64,000 bases of DNA, taken from positions 1-64,000 of the forward strand of contig CAWFJZ010000004.1 in the NCBI GenBank assembly GCA_963816315.1, written 5' to 3'. Positions within the stretch are counted from its first letter, which is position 1. Each line of letters begins with the position of its first letter. Below are positions 11,772 through 23,300 of this stretch, piece after piece. The stretch comes from CADEEN01 sp963816315 (GTDB lineage: Bacteria; Pseudomonadota; Gammaproteobacteria; Burkholderiales; Burkholderiaceae_C). A program made the translations under genes and the position numbers. The notes beneath the pieces were generated by a model. That model did no database searches and was not told the DNA's origin. It saw only the letters and a list, made by a program, of their open reading frames with translations.

Positions 11772-12676
11772 TGACGAGGCGGGCCGTGCATGGTGTGCTG
11801 CTGCTCGACAAGCCGGTGGGTCTGTCGAGCAACGACGCCTTGCAGAAGGCCAAGCGCCTGTTCAACGCCGAAAAGGCCGGCCACACCGGCACGCTCGACC
11901 CGCTGGCCTCCGGACTGTTGCCGTTGTGCTTCGGCGCGGCCACCAAGTTCTCGCAGGTCAGCCTCGACGCCGACAAGCGCTACGCGGCGACGCTGCACCT
12001 GGGTGTGACAACGACGACCGGCGATCTCGAAGGCGATGTCGTCGAGCGGCGCGAGGTGAATGTGGATCGCGCGGCGATCGATGTCGCCGTCGCCAGCTTC
12101 AGGGGCGCCATCGATCAAATGCCGCCGATGCACTCGGCGCTCAAACACAAAGGCCGAGCACTCTACGAATACGCGCGCGAAGGCATCGAGGTCGAGCGCG
12201 CCGCGCGGCACATCACGATCCATCGGCTCGCTGTGGTCGAGTGGCACGAGCACAGACTCGTGCTCGACGTGCTGTGCAGCAAGGGCACCTACGTGCGCAC
12301 GCTGGCCGAAGACATCGGCGTGGCACTCGGTTGCGGCGCGCACTTGTCTGCTTTGCGCCGCACTGCCAGTGGCCCGCTGACCATCGACAACTCGATCACG
12401 CTCGAAGCATTGGCCGCGCTGCCGGACACCGAGCGCGACGCGCACCTGCTGCCGCCCGATGCGCTGCTCGCCGAGTGGCCAGAACACCGCCTGCCTGCGC
12501 ACGAAGCCGCCCGTTTTCTCACCGGCCTGCGCCGCCGCGTCAACGCCCCCGACGCGCCGCGCATTCGCGTCTATGGCCCCGAGCGGCACGCGCTGCTCGG
12601 CTCCGCCCACATCACCGCTGGTGAACTGATCCCCGACCGGTTGCTGTCGCCGCTGGAAATTGAAAGCCTGATATGA
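11771..12676 (+). CDS. truB: tRNA pseudouridine-55 synthase TruB
   Basis: A 301-residue enzyme making the pseudouridine at position 55 in the T loop of tRNAs. The catalytic Asp43 is in GHTGTLDPLASG; KRYAATLHLG and CSKGTYVRTLAEDIG are the further TruB motifs. The C-terminal domain is short, as in betaproteobacteria. It is translationally coupled to both neighbours: TGATG with rbfA and ATGA with typA. Confidence 0.97.
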   Translation: MTRRAVHGVLLLDKPVGLSSNDALQKAKRLFNAEKAGHTGTLDPLASGLLPLCFGAATKFSQVSLDADKRYAATLHLGVTTTTGDLEGDVVERREVNVDRAAIDVAVASFRGAIDQMPPMHSALKHKGRALYEYAREGIEVERAARHITIHRLAVVEWHEHRLVLDVLCSKGTYVRTLAEDIGVALGCGAHLSALRRTASGPLTIDNSITLEALAALPDTERDAHLLPPDALLAEWPEHRLPAHEAARFLTGLRRRVNAPDAPRIRVYGPERHALLGSAHITAGELIPDRLLSPLEIESLI

Positions 12677-14492
12677 ACTCCCAAATCCGCAACATCGCCA
12701 TCATTGCCCACGTCGATCACGGCAAGACGACGATGGTCGATCAGCTGCTGCGCCAGTCCGGCACCTTCCGCGAGAACGAGAAGATGACCGAGCGCGTGAT
12801 GGACAGCAATGACCTCGAACGCGAGCGCGGCATCACCATCCTGGCCAAGAACTGCGCCGTGAAGTGGAAGGGCACGCACATCAACATCGTCGATACCCCC
12901 GGCCACGCCGACTTCGGCGGCGAGGTGGAACGCGTGCTGTCGATGGTCGATGGCGTGCTGCTGCTGGTCGATGCCGTCGAAGGACCGATGCCGCAGACGC
13001 GCTTCGTCACCAAGAAGGCGCTGGCGCTGGGCCTGAAGCCGATCGTCGTCGTCAACAAGGTCGATCGCCCCGGTGCGCGTCCCGACTACGTCATCAACGC
13101 CACGTTCGAACTCTTCGACAAGCTGCACGCTACCGAAGACCAGCTCGACTTCCCGGTCATCTTCGCTTCGGGCCTGAACGGCTGGGCCACGCGCACGCAG
13201 GGCGAGATCGGCACCGATCTGGCGCCGCTGTTCGACGCCGTCGTCGAACACGTGCCGCCGCATGAAGGCAGCGAGACCGAGCCGCTGCAGTTGCAGATCT
13301 GTTCGCTCGACTACTCGAGCTACGTCGGCCGCATCGGCATCGGCCGCGTGCACAGCGGCATCCTCAAGCCCATGATGGATGTGGCCGTGTACGAAGGTCC
13401 GGACAGCACGCCGCGCAAGGCGCGCGTCAACCAGGTGCTGAAGTTCGAAGGCCTGGTGCGCATGCCGGCCGAGAGCGCCGGCCCCGGCGACATCGTGCTC
13501 GTCAACGGCATCGAAGACATAGGGGTCGGCGTCACGCTGACCGACATCGACAACCCGCGCCCGCTGCCGATGCTGAAGATCGACGAACCGACGCTGACGA
13601 TGAACTTCTGCGTCAACACCTCGCCGCTGGCCGGGCGCGAAGGCAAGTTCGTCACCAGCCGCCAGATCTGGGAGCGCCTGCAGCGCGAGCTGCAAAGCAA
13701 CGTCGCGCTGAAGGTGAAAGACACCGACGAAGACGGCATCTTCGAAGTCTCCGGCCGCGGCGAGCTGCACCTGACGATCCTCTTGGAGAACATGCGCCGC
13801 GAAGGCTACGAGCTGGCCGTGTCCAAGCCGCGCGTGGTGTTCCATGAGGTGAACGGCGAGCGCCACGAGCCGATCGAGCTCGTCACGGCCGACGTCGAAG
13901 ACAGCCACCAGGGCGGCGTGATGCAGGCCTTGGGCGAGCGCAAGGCCGAACTCGTCAACATGGAAACCGACGGCATGGGGCGTGTGCGCCTCGAGTACCG
14001 CATCCCGGCGCGCGGCCTGATCGGCTTTTCCAACGAGTTCATGAACCTGACGCGCGGCACCGGTCTCATCAGCAACATCTTCGACGGCTACGAGGCCTAC
14101 AAGGGAGAGATCGAAGGCCGCAAGAACGGCGTGCTGATCAGCCAGGACGACGGCGAGATCGTCACTTACGCACTCGGCAAGTTGGACGACCGCGGCCGCA
14201 TGTTCGTCAAGCGCCGGCGACCCGGTGTACGAAGGCATGATCGTCGGCATCCACAGCCGCGACAACGATCTCGGTGGTCAATGCCGTGCGCGCCAAGCAG
14301 CTCACCAACTTCCGCGTGTCCGGCAAGGAAGACGCGATCAAGATCACGCCGGCGATCGAGCTGTCGCTCGAGTACGCGGTGGAGTTCATCGAGGACGACG
14401 AGCTGGTGGAGATCACACCGAAGAGCATCCGCCTGCGCAAGCGGTTCTTGAAGGAACACGATCGCAAGAGGGCCAGCCGCGAAGCTGCATGA
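12673..14492 (+). CDS. typA: Ribosome-associated GTPase TypA/BipA, two indels near the 3' end
   Basis: A translational GTPase of about 606 residues linked to 50S assembly and stress adaptation. G1 AHVDHGKTTMVDQLL, G3 DTPGHADFGGEVERV and G4 NKVDRPGAR are intact, followed by EF-G-like domains and the TypA-specific C-terminus. Extra bases near 14211 (expected MFVKxGDPVYEGMIVG) and near 14273 (expected RDNDLVVNAVRAKQL) split the frame, each restored by removing one base. ATGA overlaps link it to truB and to the permease downstream. Confidence 0.94.
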
Positions 14493-15366
14493 GTGGTCTT
14501 TCCCACGGCCGCGCCGTCGCGCTGATGGTGCTGGCCACGCTGATGTGGAGCATCGCCGGCGTCGTCACGCGCTGGCTCGACAGCGCGCAGAGTTTCGAAG
14601 TCATCTTCTGGCGCAGCGCCATCAACGCGCTGGCACTCGTCGTGCTGCTCGGCGCAATGCGCGGCCCGGCGCGGCTGATGCAAGCGCTGCGCACCGGCGG
14701 CAAGGCGCTGTGGCTGTCGGGGATTTGCTGGGCGGTGATGTTCACCGCCTTCATGCTCGCCATCACGCTGACCACCGTCGCCAACGTGCTGGTGACGATG
14801 GCGCTTGCGCCCCTGTTGACGGCGCTGATGGCGCGCTTCGCGCTCGGTCACAAGCTGGCCACCCGCACCTGGGCGCGATCGCGCTCGCGGGCGCCGGCAT
14901 CGCATGGATGTACGGCCAAGAGCTGCAAGGCGGCAAACACTTGATCGGCACGCTGGTTGCACTGGCGGTGCCGATCGCCGCGGCGATCAACTGGACCGTG
15001 ATCCAGAGCCTGCGTGGCAACAGCGAGGCGCCCGACATGCTGCCCGCGGTGCTGATCGGCGCCTTGATCTCGGCCGCTGTCACCTTGCCGCTGGCGTGGC
15101 CGCTGCAAGCGTCGTTGCATGACATCGGCTGGCTGGCGTTGCTCGGCGTCTTTCAGTTGGCGATTCCGTGCTTGATGTCGGTGGTGGTGGCGCGCACGTT
15201 GCCGGCGCCCGAGATCTCGCTGCTCGGCCTGCTCGAAGTCGTGTTCGGCGTCTGCTGGGCATGGCTCGGTGCGAACGAGGTGCCGACGGTTGCCGTGCTC
15301 GTCGGTGGCGCGCTGGTGCTGGTGGCGCTGGCCGGCAACGAGCTGCTCGCCCTGCGACAGCGTTAG
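14489..15366 (+). CDS. EamA/DMT-family permease, one indel
   Basis: An inner-membrane transporter of about 292 residues with two EamA repeats and about ten hydrophobic segments (starting VALMVLATLMWSIAGVVTRW). The substrate is unknown; the family includes metabolite exporters. One G seems to be missing in the TGGG run near 14872 (expected RTWGAIALAGAGIAWMYG), the only clear deletion among the window's indels. It starts in an ATGA overlap with typA, which suggests read-through from the translation operon. Confidence 0.85.
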
Positions 15367-15405
15367 GGTCAACACGCAAGCGCGCGCCGTACGCGCGCGC
15401 CTACG

Positions 15406-16911
15406 ATGATCCGCATGAAGCGTTTGTCCGGCCTCGACGCCACGTTCCTGCACCTGGAAACGCCGGAGATGCCGATGCATGTCGGCGCGCTGCACATCTT
15501 CGAATTGCCCCAGGGTTTCAAAGGCAAGTTCGTCACCGCGCTGCGCCGGCACATGACCGAGCGCTTGCCGCTGGCGCCGCCGCTGCGCCGCCGCTTGTGG
15601 ATGATGCCGCTGAACGTCACCAACCCGGTGTGGGTCGATGCCGAGCCTGACATGACGCGGCACATCGTCGAACACAAGTTGCCCGCGCGCTCGCGCAACG
15701 TCATGGCGGCGCTCGAGAAAATGGTCGGCAAACTGCACGTCGAGTTGCTCGACCGGCGCCGGCCGCTGTGGAAGTTCCACGTCATCGAGGGCTTGTCCGC
15801 CGCCGCCGACGGCAGCCAGCGCGTGGCCATGTACACGCAACTGCACCACGCGGCGGTCGATGGCCAGGCCGCCGTTGCGCTGGCCAACGCGATCCTCGAC
15901 ATGAGCGCCGAGCCGGCCGCGCGTGACGTCAAGGCCTCGTCGCGCGAAAAGCACTTCAAGCTGTCGCTGGTCGAGATGATCTCCGGCGCGATCACGAGCG
16001 AGGTGCAGCAGATCACGCAACTGATCCGCGCGCTGCCCGAGACGGCCGGCTCGCTCGGCAGCGCCGCCGGCCGCATGGCGGCGCGCAGCGCGCTGATCAG
16101 CGGCCGCAAAGCCATCGGCAGCCTCGGCCTGGCGCCGCGCATGGCGCTCAACGAGCCGGTGACGGCAGCGCGCGCGTTCGCTGCCGTCACGCTGCCGCTG
16201 CCCGAATTGAAGGCGCTCGGCAAGGCGCACCAGGCCACGCTCAACGACGTCGTGCTCTGGCTGTGCAGCACCGCGATGCGCGAACACTACGCGGCCAAGG
16301 GCGAGTTGCCGAAGAAGTCGATGGTGGCCGCGGTGCCGGTGTCGCTGCGCGCCAAGGGTGACAACTCGGCCGACAACCAGGCGTCGATGACGCTGCTCAG
16401 TCTGGGCACCAACGTCGCGGATCCACGCAAACGGCTGGGCCACATCAAAGCCGCGACCAAGTCGATGAAGAGCACGCTGTCGAAAGTGAAGAACGTGCTG
16501 CCGACCGACTTCCCGTCGATCGGTGTGTCGTGGCTCACCGAAGCTGCGTCGGCCATGTACCGGCGTGCGACGGGCTCGGACAAGATCCCGTCGCTGGCCA
16601 ACGTCGCCATCTCCAATGTGCCCGGCCCGCCCGTGCCGCTGTACCTGGCCGGCGCGCGCATGCTGACCAACTACCCCTGCTCGATCGTCACCCACGGCAT
16701 GGGCCTGAACATCACCGTGCAGAGCTACGCGCAGTCGCTCGACTTCGGCCTGATGGCCGATGCGAAAGCGATGCCCGACGTTCGCAAGCTGGCCGATGCG
16801 CTCGACGACGCCTTCGAAGCGCTGCGTGCGCTGCCGCTGCACGACGATGACGTGCCTGCGGCAAGACCAGCCCGCAAGCCCGCGCGCGCGAAAGCGGCAA
16901 AAGCAAAATGA
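15406..16911 (+). CDS. Wax ester synthase/diacylglycerol acyltransferase (WS/DGAT)
   Basis: Esterifies acyl-CoA with long-chain alcohols or diacylglycerol, giving storage wax esters or triacylglycerol. The 501-residue protein has the catalytic HHxxxDG motif (HHAAVDG, residues 147-153), the N-terminal LSGLDATFLHLETPEMPMHVG block and the C-terminal NVPGPPVPLYLAGA motif near residues 404-417. A second ATG three codons in (MKRLSG) may be the real start. A Lys/Ala-rich tail (PARKPARAKAAKAK) is unusual but common in basic Burkholderiales proteins. A hydrolase gene follows in the same direction, suggesting a storage-lipid locus. Confidence 0.92.
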   Translation: MIRMKRLSGLDATFLHLETPEMPMHVGALHIFELPQGFKGKFVTALRRHMTERLPLAPPLRRRLWMMPLNVTNPVWVDAEPDMTRHIVEHKLPARSRNVMAALEKMVGKLHVELLDRRRPLWKFHVIEGLSAAADGSQRVAMYTQLHHAAVDGQAAVALANAILDMSAEPAARDVKASSREKHFKLSLVEMISGAITSEVQQITQLIRALPETAGSLGSAAGRMAARSALISGRKAIGSLGLAPRMALNEPVTAARAFAAVTLPLPELKALGKAHQATLNDVVLWLCSTAMREHYAAKGELPKKSMVAAVPVSLRAKGDNSADNQASMTLLSLGTNVADPRKRLGHIKAATKSMKSTLSKVKNVLPTDFPSIGVSWLTEAASAMYRRATGSDKIPSLANVAISNVPGPPVPLYLAGARMLTNYPCSIVTHGMGLNITVQSYAQSLDFGLMADAKAMPDVRKLADALDDAFEALRALPLHDDDVPAARPARKPARAKAAKAK

Positions 16912-17004
16912 CGCACGCCGCTGCGGCATATGTCGCAACGGCGACCGCTTCCTAGGGCCACGGCTCCAGACTGCCGTCACGCGCGCCCGATACATTCGGC
17001 TCTC

Positions 17005-17838
17005 ATGACGTTGAAGCCCCGCAAGTCCAACAAGCACGCGCCGCCACCACCGCTGTTCCACGAGGCCGATCTGCGCGCGCCCAACGCGTTGATGCTGCTG
17101 CTCGAAGGCCGCGCGCCGTGGGAGTACGCAGCGATGATCGCCGCGCTGCCGTGGTTGAAGCGCCTGCCGCGCGGCGACGGCCACCCGGTGATCGTCTTCC
17201 CCGGCCTCGGCGCCGCCGACATCACCACGGCCCCCTTGCGCAGCTTTCTGCAAGACCTCGGCTACAGCGCCTACCCGTGGAAGCAGGGCTTCAACTTCGG
17301 CCCGCGGCGCGGCGTGCTCGATGCCGTGCGCGCACCATGTGCAGCGCATCGCCGAGCGCCACGGCGAGCCGGTGAGCCTGGTCGGCTGGAGCCTCGGCGG
17401 CGTGTACGCGCGCGAGATGGCCAAGGAGTTCCCCAAGCTCGCGCGCTGCGTCATCACGCTCGGCTCGCCGTTTGCCGGCCATCCGCGCGCGACCAACGCC
17501 TGGCGCTTCTACGAGATGTTCAGCGGCCAGACCGTGCACGATCCGGCGTTGATCGCGCAGCTGCGCGAGCGCTCCTCCGGTGCCGACGACGTCGATCTAC
17601 TCGCGCACCGACGGCGTCGTCGCCTGGCAGTGCAGCATCAACGACGAGTCGCCGCTGGCCGAAAACATCGAAGTCCATGCCAGCCACATCGGCATGGGCA
17701 TGAACCCGCTGGCGATGTTCGCCATTGCCGATCGGCTGCGGCAGGACCCGGCGGCGTGGCAACGCTTCGACGTGCAGGGCGCGCGGCGGTGGTTCTACAA
17801 GACGACCGGCATGGCGCCGTTCGCGGCCAGCAGCCTGA
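17005..17838 (+). CDS. Alpha/beta hydrolase (lipase/esterase-like), with indels
   Basis: An alpha/beta hydrolase assembled from three frames: N-terminal part with HPVIVFPGLGAADITTAPL, then the nucleophile elbow VGWSLGG, then VPTTSIYSRTDGVVAWQ carrying the probable acid residue, and GMGMNPLAMFAIADRL. Extra bases lie near 17335 and 17575. The 3' end is inferred: a TGA at 17836 directly precedes the next gene, but it is in phase only if a third indel exists. No signal peptide is visible. Position after WS/DGAT suggests a lipid or ester substrate. Confidence 0.72.
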
Positions 17839-18724
17839 GTGCAGATTCAAGCCAACGGCCTGTCCCTCGAAGTCGATATTCAAGGCCCCGCCGACGGTGC
17901 ACCGCTGGTCCTGCTGATGGGCCTGGGCATGCAGCTCATCGGCTGGCCGGAACCCTTCGTCGAGATGCTGACGCAGCGCGGCCACAAGGTGATCCGCCTC
18001 GACAACCGCGACGCCGGCCTGAGCCAGGGCTTCGACGACCGCGGCACGCCCAACGTCGCCTGGGCCGCACTGCGCTACGCATTTCGCCTGCGGGTGCGCA
18101 GCGTGTATTCGATCGCCGACATGGCCGCCGACACCATCGGCGTGCTCAACGCGCTCGGCATCGATCGCGCGCACATCGTCGGCGCGTCGATGGGCGGCAT
18201 GATCGCGCAGCACATCGCCGCCAGGCATCCGCAACGCGTTGCGGCGTTGACGTTGATGATGACGACCAGCGGCGCGCGCGGCCTGCCGGAGTCCGAGCGC
18301 GAAGGCGAGGGCGGCGATGCTCGACCGGCGTGGTCTCGATGGGAAGAACATCGAGGCCGTTGTCGATCGGCTCGAGCGCGTGTTCACCGTCATCGGCAGC
18401 CCGGCGTACCGGCCGGCGGATGAACCCGCACGCGAGGCCTTCCGCGCCCGCCTGCGCACTTCAGTGCAACGCGCCTACCGGCCCGCGGGCGTGGCGCGCC
18501 AACTGATCGCTGTTGCGGCCGACGGTGACCGTTCGCCGCTGCTGGCCCGCATCACCGCGCCGACGCACATCATCCACGGCGCCGCAGATCCGCTGGTGCC
18601 GGTGGCATCGGCGCATGATCTGCGTGCCAAGATCAGCGCCTCGACGCTCGATGTCATCGACGGCATGGGACACGATCTGCCGCAGCCGTTGTGGCCGCAC
18701 CTGGCAACGTTGGTCGCGCGCTGA
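17839..18724 (+). CDS. Alpha/beta hydrolase, one indel
   Basis: A protein of about 295 residues with oxyanion region LLMGLGMQLIGWP, RLDNRDAGLSQGFD, nucleophile elbow VGASMGGMIAQ and the acid/His pair HGAADPLVP ... DGMGHDLP. This is the pattern of the RLDNRDxGxS group of hydrolases, close to aclacinomycin-methylesterase-like and esterase families; the substrate is unknown. The start is GTG 17839, right after a TGA. An extra base near 18298 splits it (second part begins AKARAAMLDRRGLDG). Confidence 0.8.
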
Positions 18725-18728
18725 CACA

Positions 18729-18908
18729 TCACCAGCGCCGCGTGTTCTTCGATCGCGGCGCACCGCAGTCCGGGTGAGCGACGGCGCTGCGCACGGCGCG
18801 CGAGACAGCCTGTTCGAACCGGACACCGAGTTCGGGGCGGATCGCTGAGTAGCACGAGATTCCTTCGAGCAACTCTGCCTGCGCTGCAGGAAGGAAGCGA
18901 AAGGTCAT
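18729..18908 (-). pseudogene. ParE/RelE-type toxin remnant
   Basis: A 59-residue ORF beginning MTFRFLPAAQAELLEGISCY and reaching RSKNTRRW, which matches the first two thirds of ParE-type toxins (usually about 95 residues) and stops just where the conserved last strands should begin. Upstream in another frame, a tail reading DGEDVLAKARALARR ends in TGA overlapping this ATG, like an antitoxin end, but no full antitoxin gene is visible. The locus looks like a decayed toxin-antitoxin pair between a hydrolase gene and the RND operon. An indel restoring length was not found by eye. Confidence 0.55.
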
Positions 18909-19013
18909 CGCCGCGCGAGCGCTCTCGCCTTGGCCAGGACGTCTTCGCCGTCGCATGGTGACCTCCTTGGCAACGTGTGAAAGTTTACGCCGCGTCGAGC
19001 GCGATGGTGGTCT

Positions 19014-20390
19014 CTACCATCCCCCCGCCAACGCCCGATACACCCCCACCAACGCCGTCGCCGCCTGCGTCTGCCCCTGCGCCAGCAGCTCTCTCGCCTG
19101 CAGCAATTGGCGCTCGGCGTCGAGCACCACCAGGAAGTCGATCGTGCCGGCGTCGAGCCTTGCGCGCGCGATCTTGGCGGCGGCTTCCGAGGCCTTGGCC
19201 GCGGCGAACAGGTTCTCGGTGCGCTGCTGCGAGCGCGTGTAGGCGACGAGCGCACCTTCGGTCTCTTCGAGCGCCGTCAGCACCGCTTGATCGAACTGCG
19301 CGATCGCGCCTTCGCGCCGCGCGTCGGCGGCGTCGATCTGCGAGCGGCGCTGGCCGTTGTCGATCACGGCCCAGAGCAGGTTGGCGCCGAGGCTGGCAAC
19401 GAACGAACCCCTGTCGCCGAGGTCGGCGATGCGCCCGGCGTTCAGCCCCAGCGTGCCGGACAGCGTGAGCGATGGCCACAGGCGGCTGCGGGCGATGCCC
19501 GACTGCGCATCGGCTGCATTCAACTGCTGCTCGGCCGCGGCCACGTCGGGGCGGCGTTGCAGCAGCGTCTGCGGTGAGCCGATCGCAGCCAGCGGCGTGG
19601 CCGGCAGGCCGGGCAGCGGTTTCTGCTCGGCCAGTTGCGCGTCGAGCGCGCTCGGCGCGGCGCCGGTGAGCACGGCCAGGCGCATGCGCGTGCGCGCGAG
19701 CGACGATTCGAGCAACGGCAGTGCGGCGGCAGTGCCTTCGACGAGCGCGCGCGCACGTTCGGTGTCGAGCGCCGTGCCGCGGCCCGCCGACAGGCGCGCT
19801 TCGACGAGCTTGAAGGCCTCGCGCTGCGTGCCGAGATCGAGCCGCGTCACACGCAACTGCTCTTGCAAGCCGCGCAATTCGAAGTAGTTGCGCGCCACTT
19901 CTGCTGCCACGGTGACCTGCACGCCGCGGCGCTGCGCCAGTGCCGCTTCGGTGGTGGCGCGCGCCGAGCGCTGCTCGTTGGCCACCCGGCCGAGCAGATC
20001 GATTTCCCACGCGGCTGCGAGACCCGCAGTGAACTGGTTGCGCGTACCGGGCTGGCCGCTGTTGTCGGACGAGCGCGAGCGGTTGGCTCCGGCGTTGACG
20101 TTGAGCGTCGGCCGGCCGAGGCCGCGCGTGCTGCCTTCGATGGCCTGCGCTTCGGCCACGCGCGCGGCGGCGACACGCAGGTCGCGGTTGGCGGCCAGGG
20201 CCTGCGCGATCAATGCATCGAGTTCGGCATCGTTGAAGGCGCGCCAGAACTCGGCGACGGGTTGCGCGTCGGAGTTGGCGGCTTGCGCGAACGTGTCGGG
20301 CACGGCCGGCTTGCCCGGCAGCGGCGGTGGAGCGCTGGCGCAGGCCGCGAGCGTTGCTGCCGCCAGCAATGCCAGTGCAGCGCGGCTCAT
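19014..20390 (-). CDS. RND efflux outer-membrane factor (NodT/OprM-type lipoprotein)
   Basis: A 458-residue TolC-like channel: lipobox LAAC with Cys17, then the two repeated OEP domains with the family motifs WEIDLLGRV, LRVAAARVAEA and RPDVAAAEQQLNAADA. It exports substrates across the outer membrane together with the RND pump and adaptor encoded upstream in the same operon. Its ATG overlaps the pump stop codon (ATGA), so translation is coupled. Confidence 0.95.
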   Translation of the reverse strand: MSRAALALLAAATLAACASAPPPLPGKPAVPDTFAQAANSDAQPVAEFWRAFNDAELDALIAQALAANRDLRVAAARVAEAQAIEGSTRGLGRPTLNVNAGANRSRSSDNSGQPGTRNQFTAGLAAAWEIDLLGRVANEQRSARATTEAALAQRRGVQVTVAAEVARNYFELRGLQEQLRVTRLDLGTQREAFKLVEARLSAGRGTALDTERARALVEGTAAALPLLESSLARTRMRLAVLTGAAPSALDAQLAEQKPLPGLPATPLAAIGSPQTLLQRRPDVAAAEQQLNAADAQSGIARSRLWPSLTLSGTLGLNAGRIADLGDRGSFVASLGANLLWAVIDNGQRRSQIDAADARREGAIAQFDQAVLTALEETEGALVAYTRSQQRTENLFAAAKASEAAAKIARARLDAGTIDFLVVLDAERQLLQARELLAQGQTQAATALVGVYRALAGGW

Positions 20391-23300
20391 CGTGCATCTC
20401 CGGCAGGCGGCACGGCCGATCCATTGACCGGATGCGCCGACGCGTCGATGGCCAGTCGCAACTCGCGCGCCTTGGCGCGCCGCCCTTCGGTGCCCTTGCG
20501 CAACAGCGCGTAAAACACCGGCGTGAGGAAGATGCCGAAGGTCGTCACGCCAACCATGCCCGAGAACACGGCGATGCCCATCGCGCGCCGCATTTCGCTG
20601 CCGGCGCCGCTGCCGAGGATCAGCGGCACGACGCCGGCGCAAAACGCGATCGAGGTCATCAGGATCGGCCGCAAGCGCAAACGGCAGGCTTCGATCACCG
20701 CGTCCGCCATCGACTTGCCATGTTCTTCGAGTTCTTTCGCAAACTCGACGATCAGGATGGCGTTCTTGCACGCCAGGCCGACGAGCACGACGAGCGCGAC
20801 CTGCGTGAAGATGTTCAAGTCGCCCGGTTGCATGAACGGCGGAAAGCTCGACAGCCAGACGCCGAACAGCGCCGACAACACGCCCATCGGCACGATGAGG
20901 ATGATCGCCAGCGGCAGCGACCAGCTCTCGTATTGCGCGGCCAGCACGAGCACGACGAAGATCACCGACAGGAACAGCACGGCGGCCAGCGTCGGCACGC
21001 GCCAGTTCGTGCCGGGCACGGCCACATCGCGCGTCAGCCGGTCCTGATAGCTGAGTTCGGTCCACTCGTACGCCATGCCGCGCGGCAGTTGCGTCAGCAG
21101 CTTCTCGATTTCGCCTTCGGCCTGCGCGCTCGAGAAGCCGGGGTTCGGCGCACCGTTGATGTCGGCCGACGGGTAGCCGTTGTAGCGCGTCACGCGCGTC
21201 GGGCCGAAGGTGGGCTCGACGTTCATCAGCGCCGACAGCGGCACCATCTCGCCCTTGCCGTTGCGCGTTTTCAGTTGCGTGATCGACTCGGCGTCGCTGC
21301 GAAACGGCGCGTCGGCCTGCACGATCACCTGGTAGGTCTTGCCGAACTGCGTGAAGTCGTTGACGTAGAGCGAGCCCAGGTTGATCTGCAGCGTGTCGTA
21401 GATGTCGCCCAGGGCCACGCCCATCTGCTTGGCGCGTGTGCGATCGACCTGCGCATACAACTGCGGCACGTTGATGTCGTACGTCGAGAACGGCGTGCCG
21501 ATCGCCGTCTGCTTGTTGCCATAGACCTGCCCGAGCGTGCCCCACACGGCGCCGAACAGCGCCTGCTCGCCCATGCCGCCGCGGTCTTGCACCTGCAGCT
21601 TGAAGCCGCCGGCGTTGCCCAGGCCATCGACGGCCGGCGGCGGCACGACGAACATGCGCGCGCCCTGGATCTGCTGGATGGCGCCGTTGACCTGGCCGAG
21701 GATGGCGAACTTGCTTTTGTCGGGCGAGGTTCGTTTGTCGAACGACTCGAGACCGAAAAAGACGATGCCTTCATTCGGCGCGGCCGAGAAGCCCGCGATC
21801 GACAGGCCGGGGAAAGCCACCGAATCGACGATGCCCGGCACCTTCAGCGCAATCGCGCTCATCTCGCGGATGACGGCGTCGGTTCGTTCGAGCGACGAGC
21901 CGGCGGGCAGTTGCGCAATGCCGATCAGGTACTGCTTGTCGGGCGCCGGCACGAAGCCACCGGGAAGGCGCGCGAACAGGAACAAGGTGGCCGCGATGAG
22001 CAGCCCATAGACGACGAGGGCGATGCTCTTGCGTTGCAGGATGCCGGTGACGCCGCGGCCATAGGCAGCGCTGCTGCGTTTGAAGAAGCGGTTGAACCAG
22101 CGAAAGAAACCGCCGAAGACCTTGTCCATGCCACGTGTCAGCGCATCTTTCGGCGCGTCGTGCGGCCGCAGCAGGATGGCGGCCAGCGCCGGCGAGAGCG
22201 TCAGCGAGTTGAACGCCGAGATCACCGTCGAGATCGCGATCGTCACCGCGAACTGCTGATAAAAGCGGCCCGACAGGCCGGGCACGAAGGCCAGCGGCAC
22301 GAACACGGCGCACAGCACCAGCGCGATGGCGATGATCGGCCCGCTGACTTCGCGCATCGCCTGGATCGTCGCGTCGTGCGGTGTCAGGCCCCGTTCGATG
22401 TTGCGCTCGACGTTCTCGACGACGACGATCGCGTCATCGACGACGATGCCGATGGCCAGCACCAGACCGAACAGCGTCAGCGTGTTGATCGAAAAGCCGA
22501 GTGCGAGCAGCGCCGCAAACGTGCCGACGATCGAGATCGGCACCGCCAGCAACGGGATGATCGAGGCGCGCCAGGTCTGCAAAAAGATGATGACGACGAG
22601 CACCACCAGCAGCACGGCCTCGATCAGCGTCTCGACGACTTTCTCGATCGAGGTCTGCACGAAACGCGTCGGGTCATAGACGATCGAGTACTTCACGCCT
22701 TGCGGGAACGACGGCGCCAGGCGGTCCATTGTGGCGCGCACGTCGTTGGACAGTGCCAGCGCGTTGCTGCCCGGCGCCTGGAACACGGCGATCGCCGCGG
22801 CCTCCTTGTTGTTGAGCAGGCTGCGCAGCGAGTAGGTGCCGGACGACAGCTCGACGCGGCCCACGTCCTTGATGCGCACCAGCGCGCCGGAAGCGGTGTT
22901 GCTGCGGACGATGACGTCGGCGAACTCGGCTTCGCTTTGCAGCCGGCCTTGCGTGTTGATGGCGAGCTGGAACTCGACGCCCTTGGCGGCCGGCGGCGCA
23001 CCGACGACGCCCGCCGCGACCTGCGCGTTCTGCTCGCGCAGCGCGGCGACCACGTCGGCCGACGTGAGGCCGCGCGCGGCGAGCTTGCCCGGGTCGAGCC
23101 AGACGCGCATCGCGTAGTCACCGGCGCCGAACATGATGACGCTGCCCATGCCGGGGATGCGCAGCAGCTCGTCGCGCACGTTCAACTGGCCGTAGTTGCG
23201 CAGGTACAGCGCGTCGCGCGAGTCGTCCGGCGACACCAGGTGCACCACCATCGTCAGGTTCGACGCTTGCTTCTCGGTGACGACGCCGATCTGGCGCACG

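Noticed and set aside
15380..15400. GC-rich near-palindrome after the DMT permease as a terminator
   Set aside because: The arms do not pair without a mismatch at the core and no T-run follows.
14848..17496. Open minus-strand frame of 882 codons opposite the DMT permease and WS/DGAT genes
   Set aside because: Low-complexity antisense translation without motifs; WS/DGAT on the plus strand has its catalytic HHAAVDG motif.
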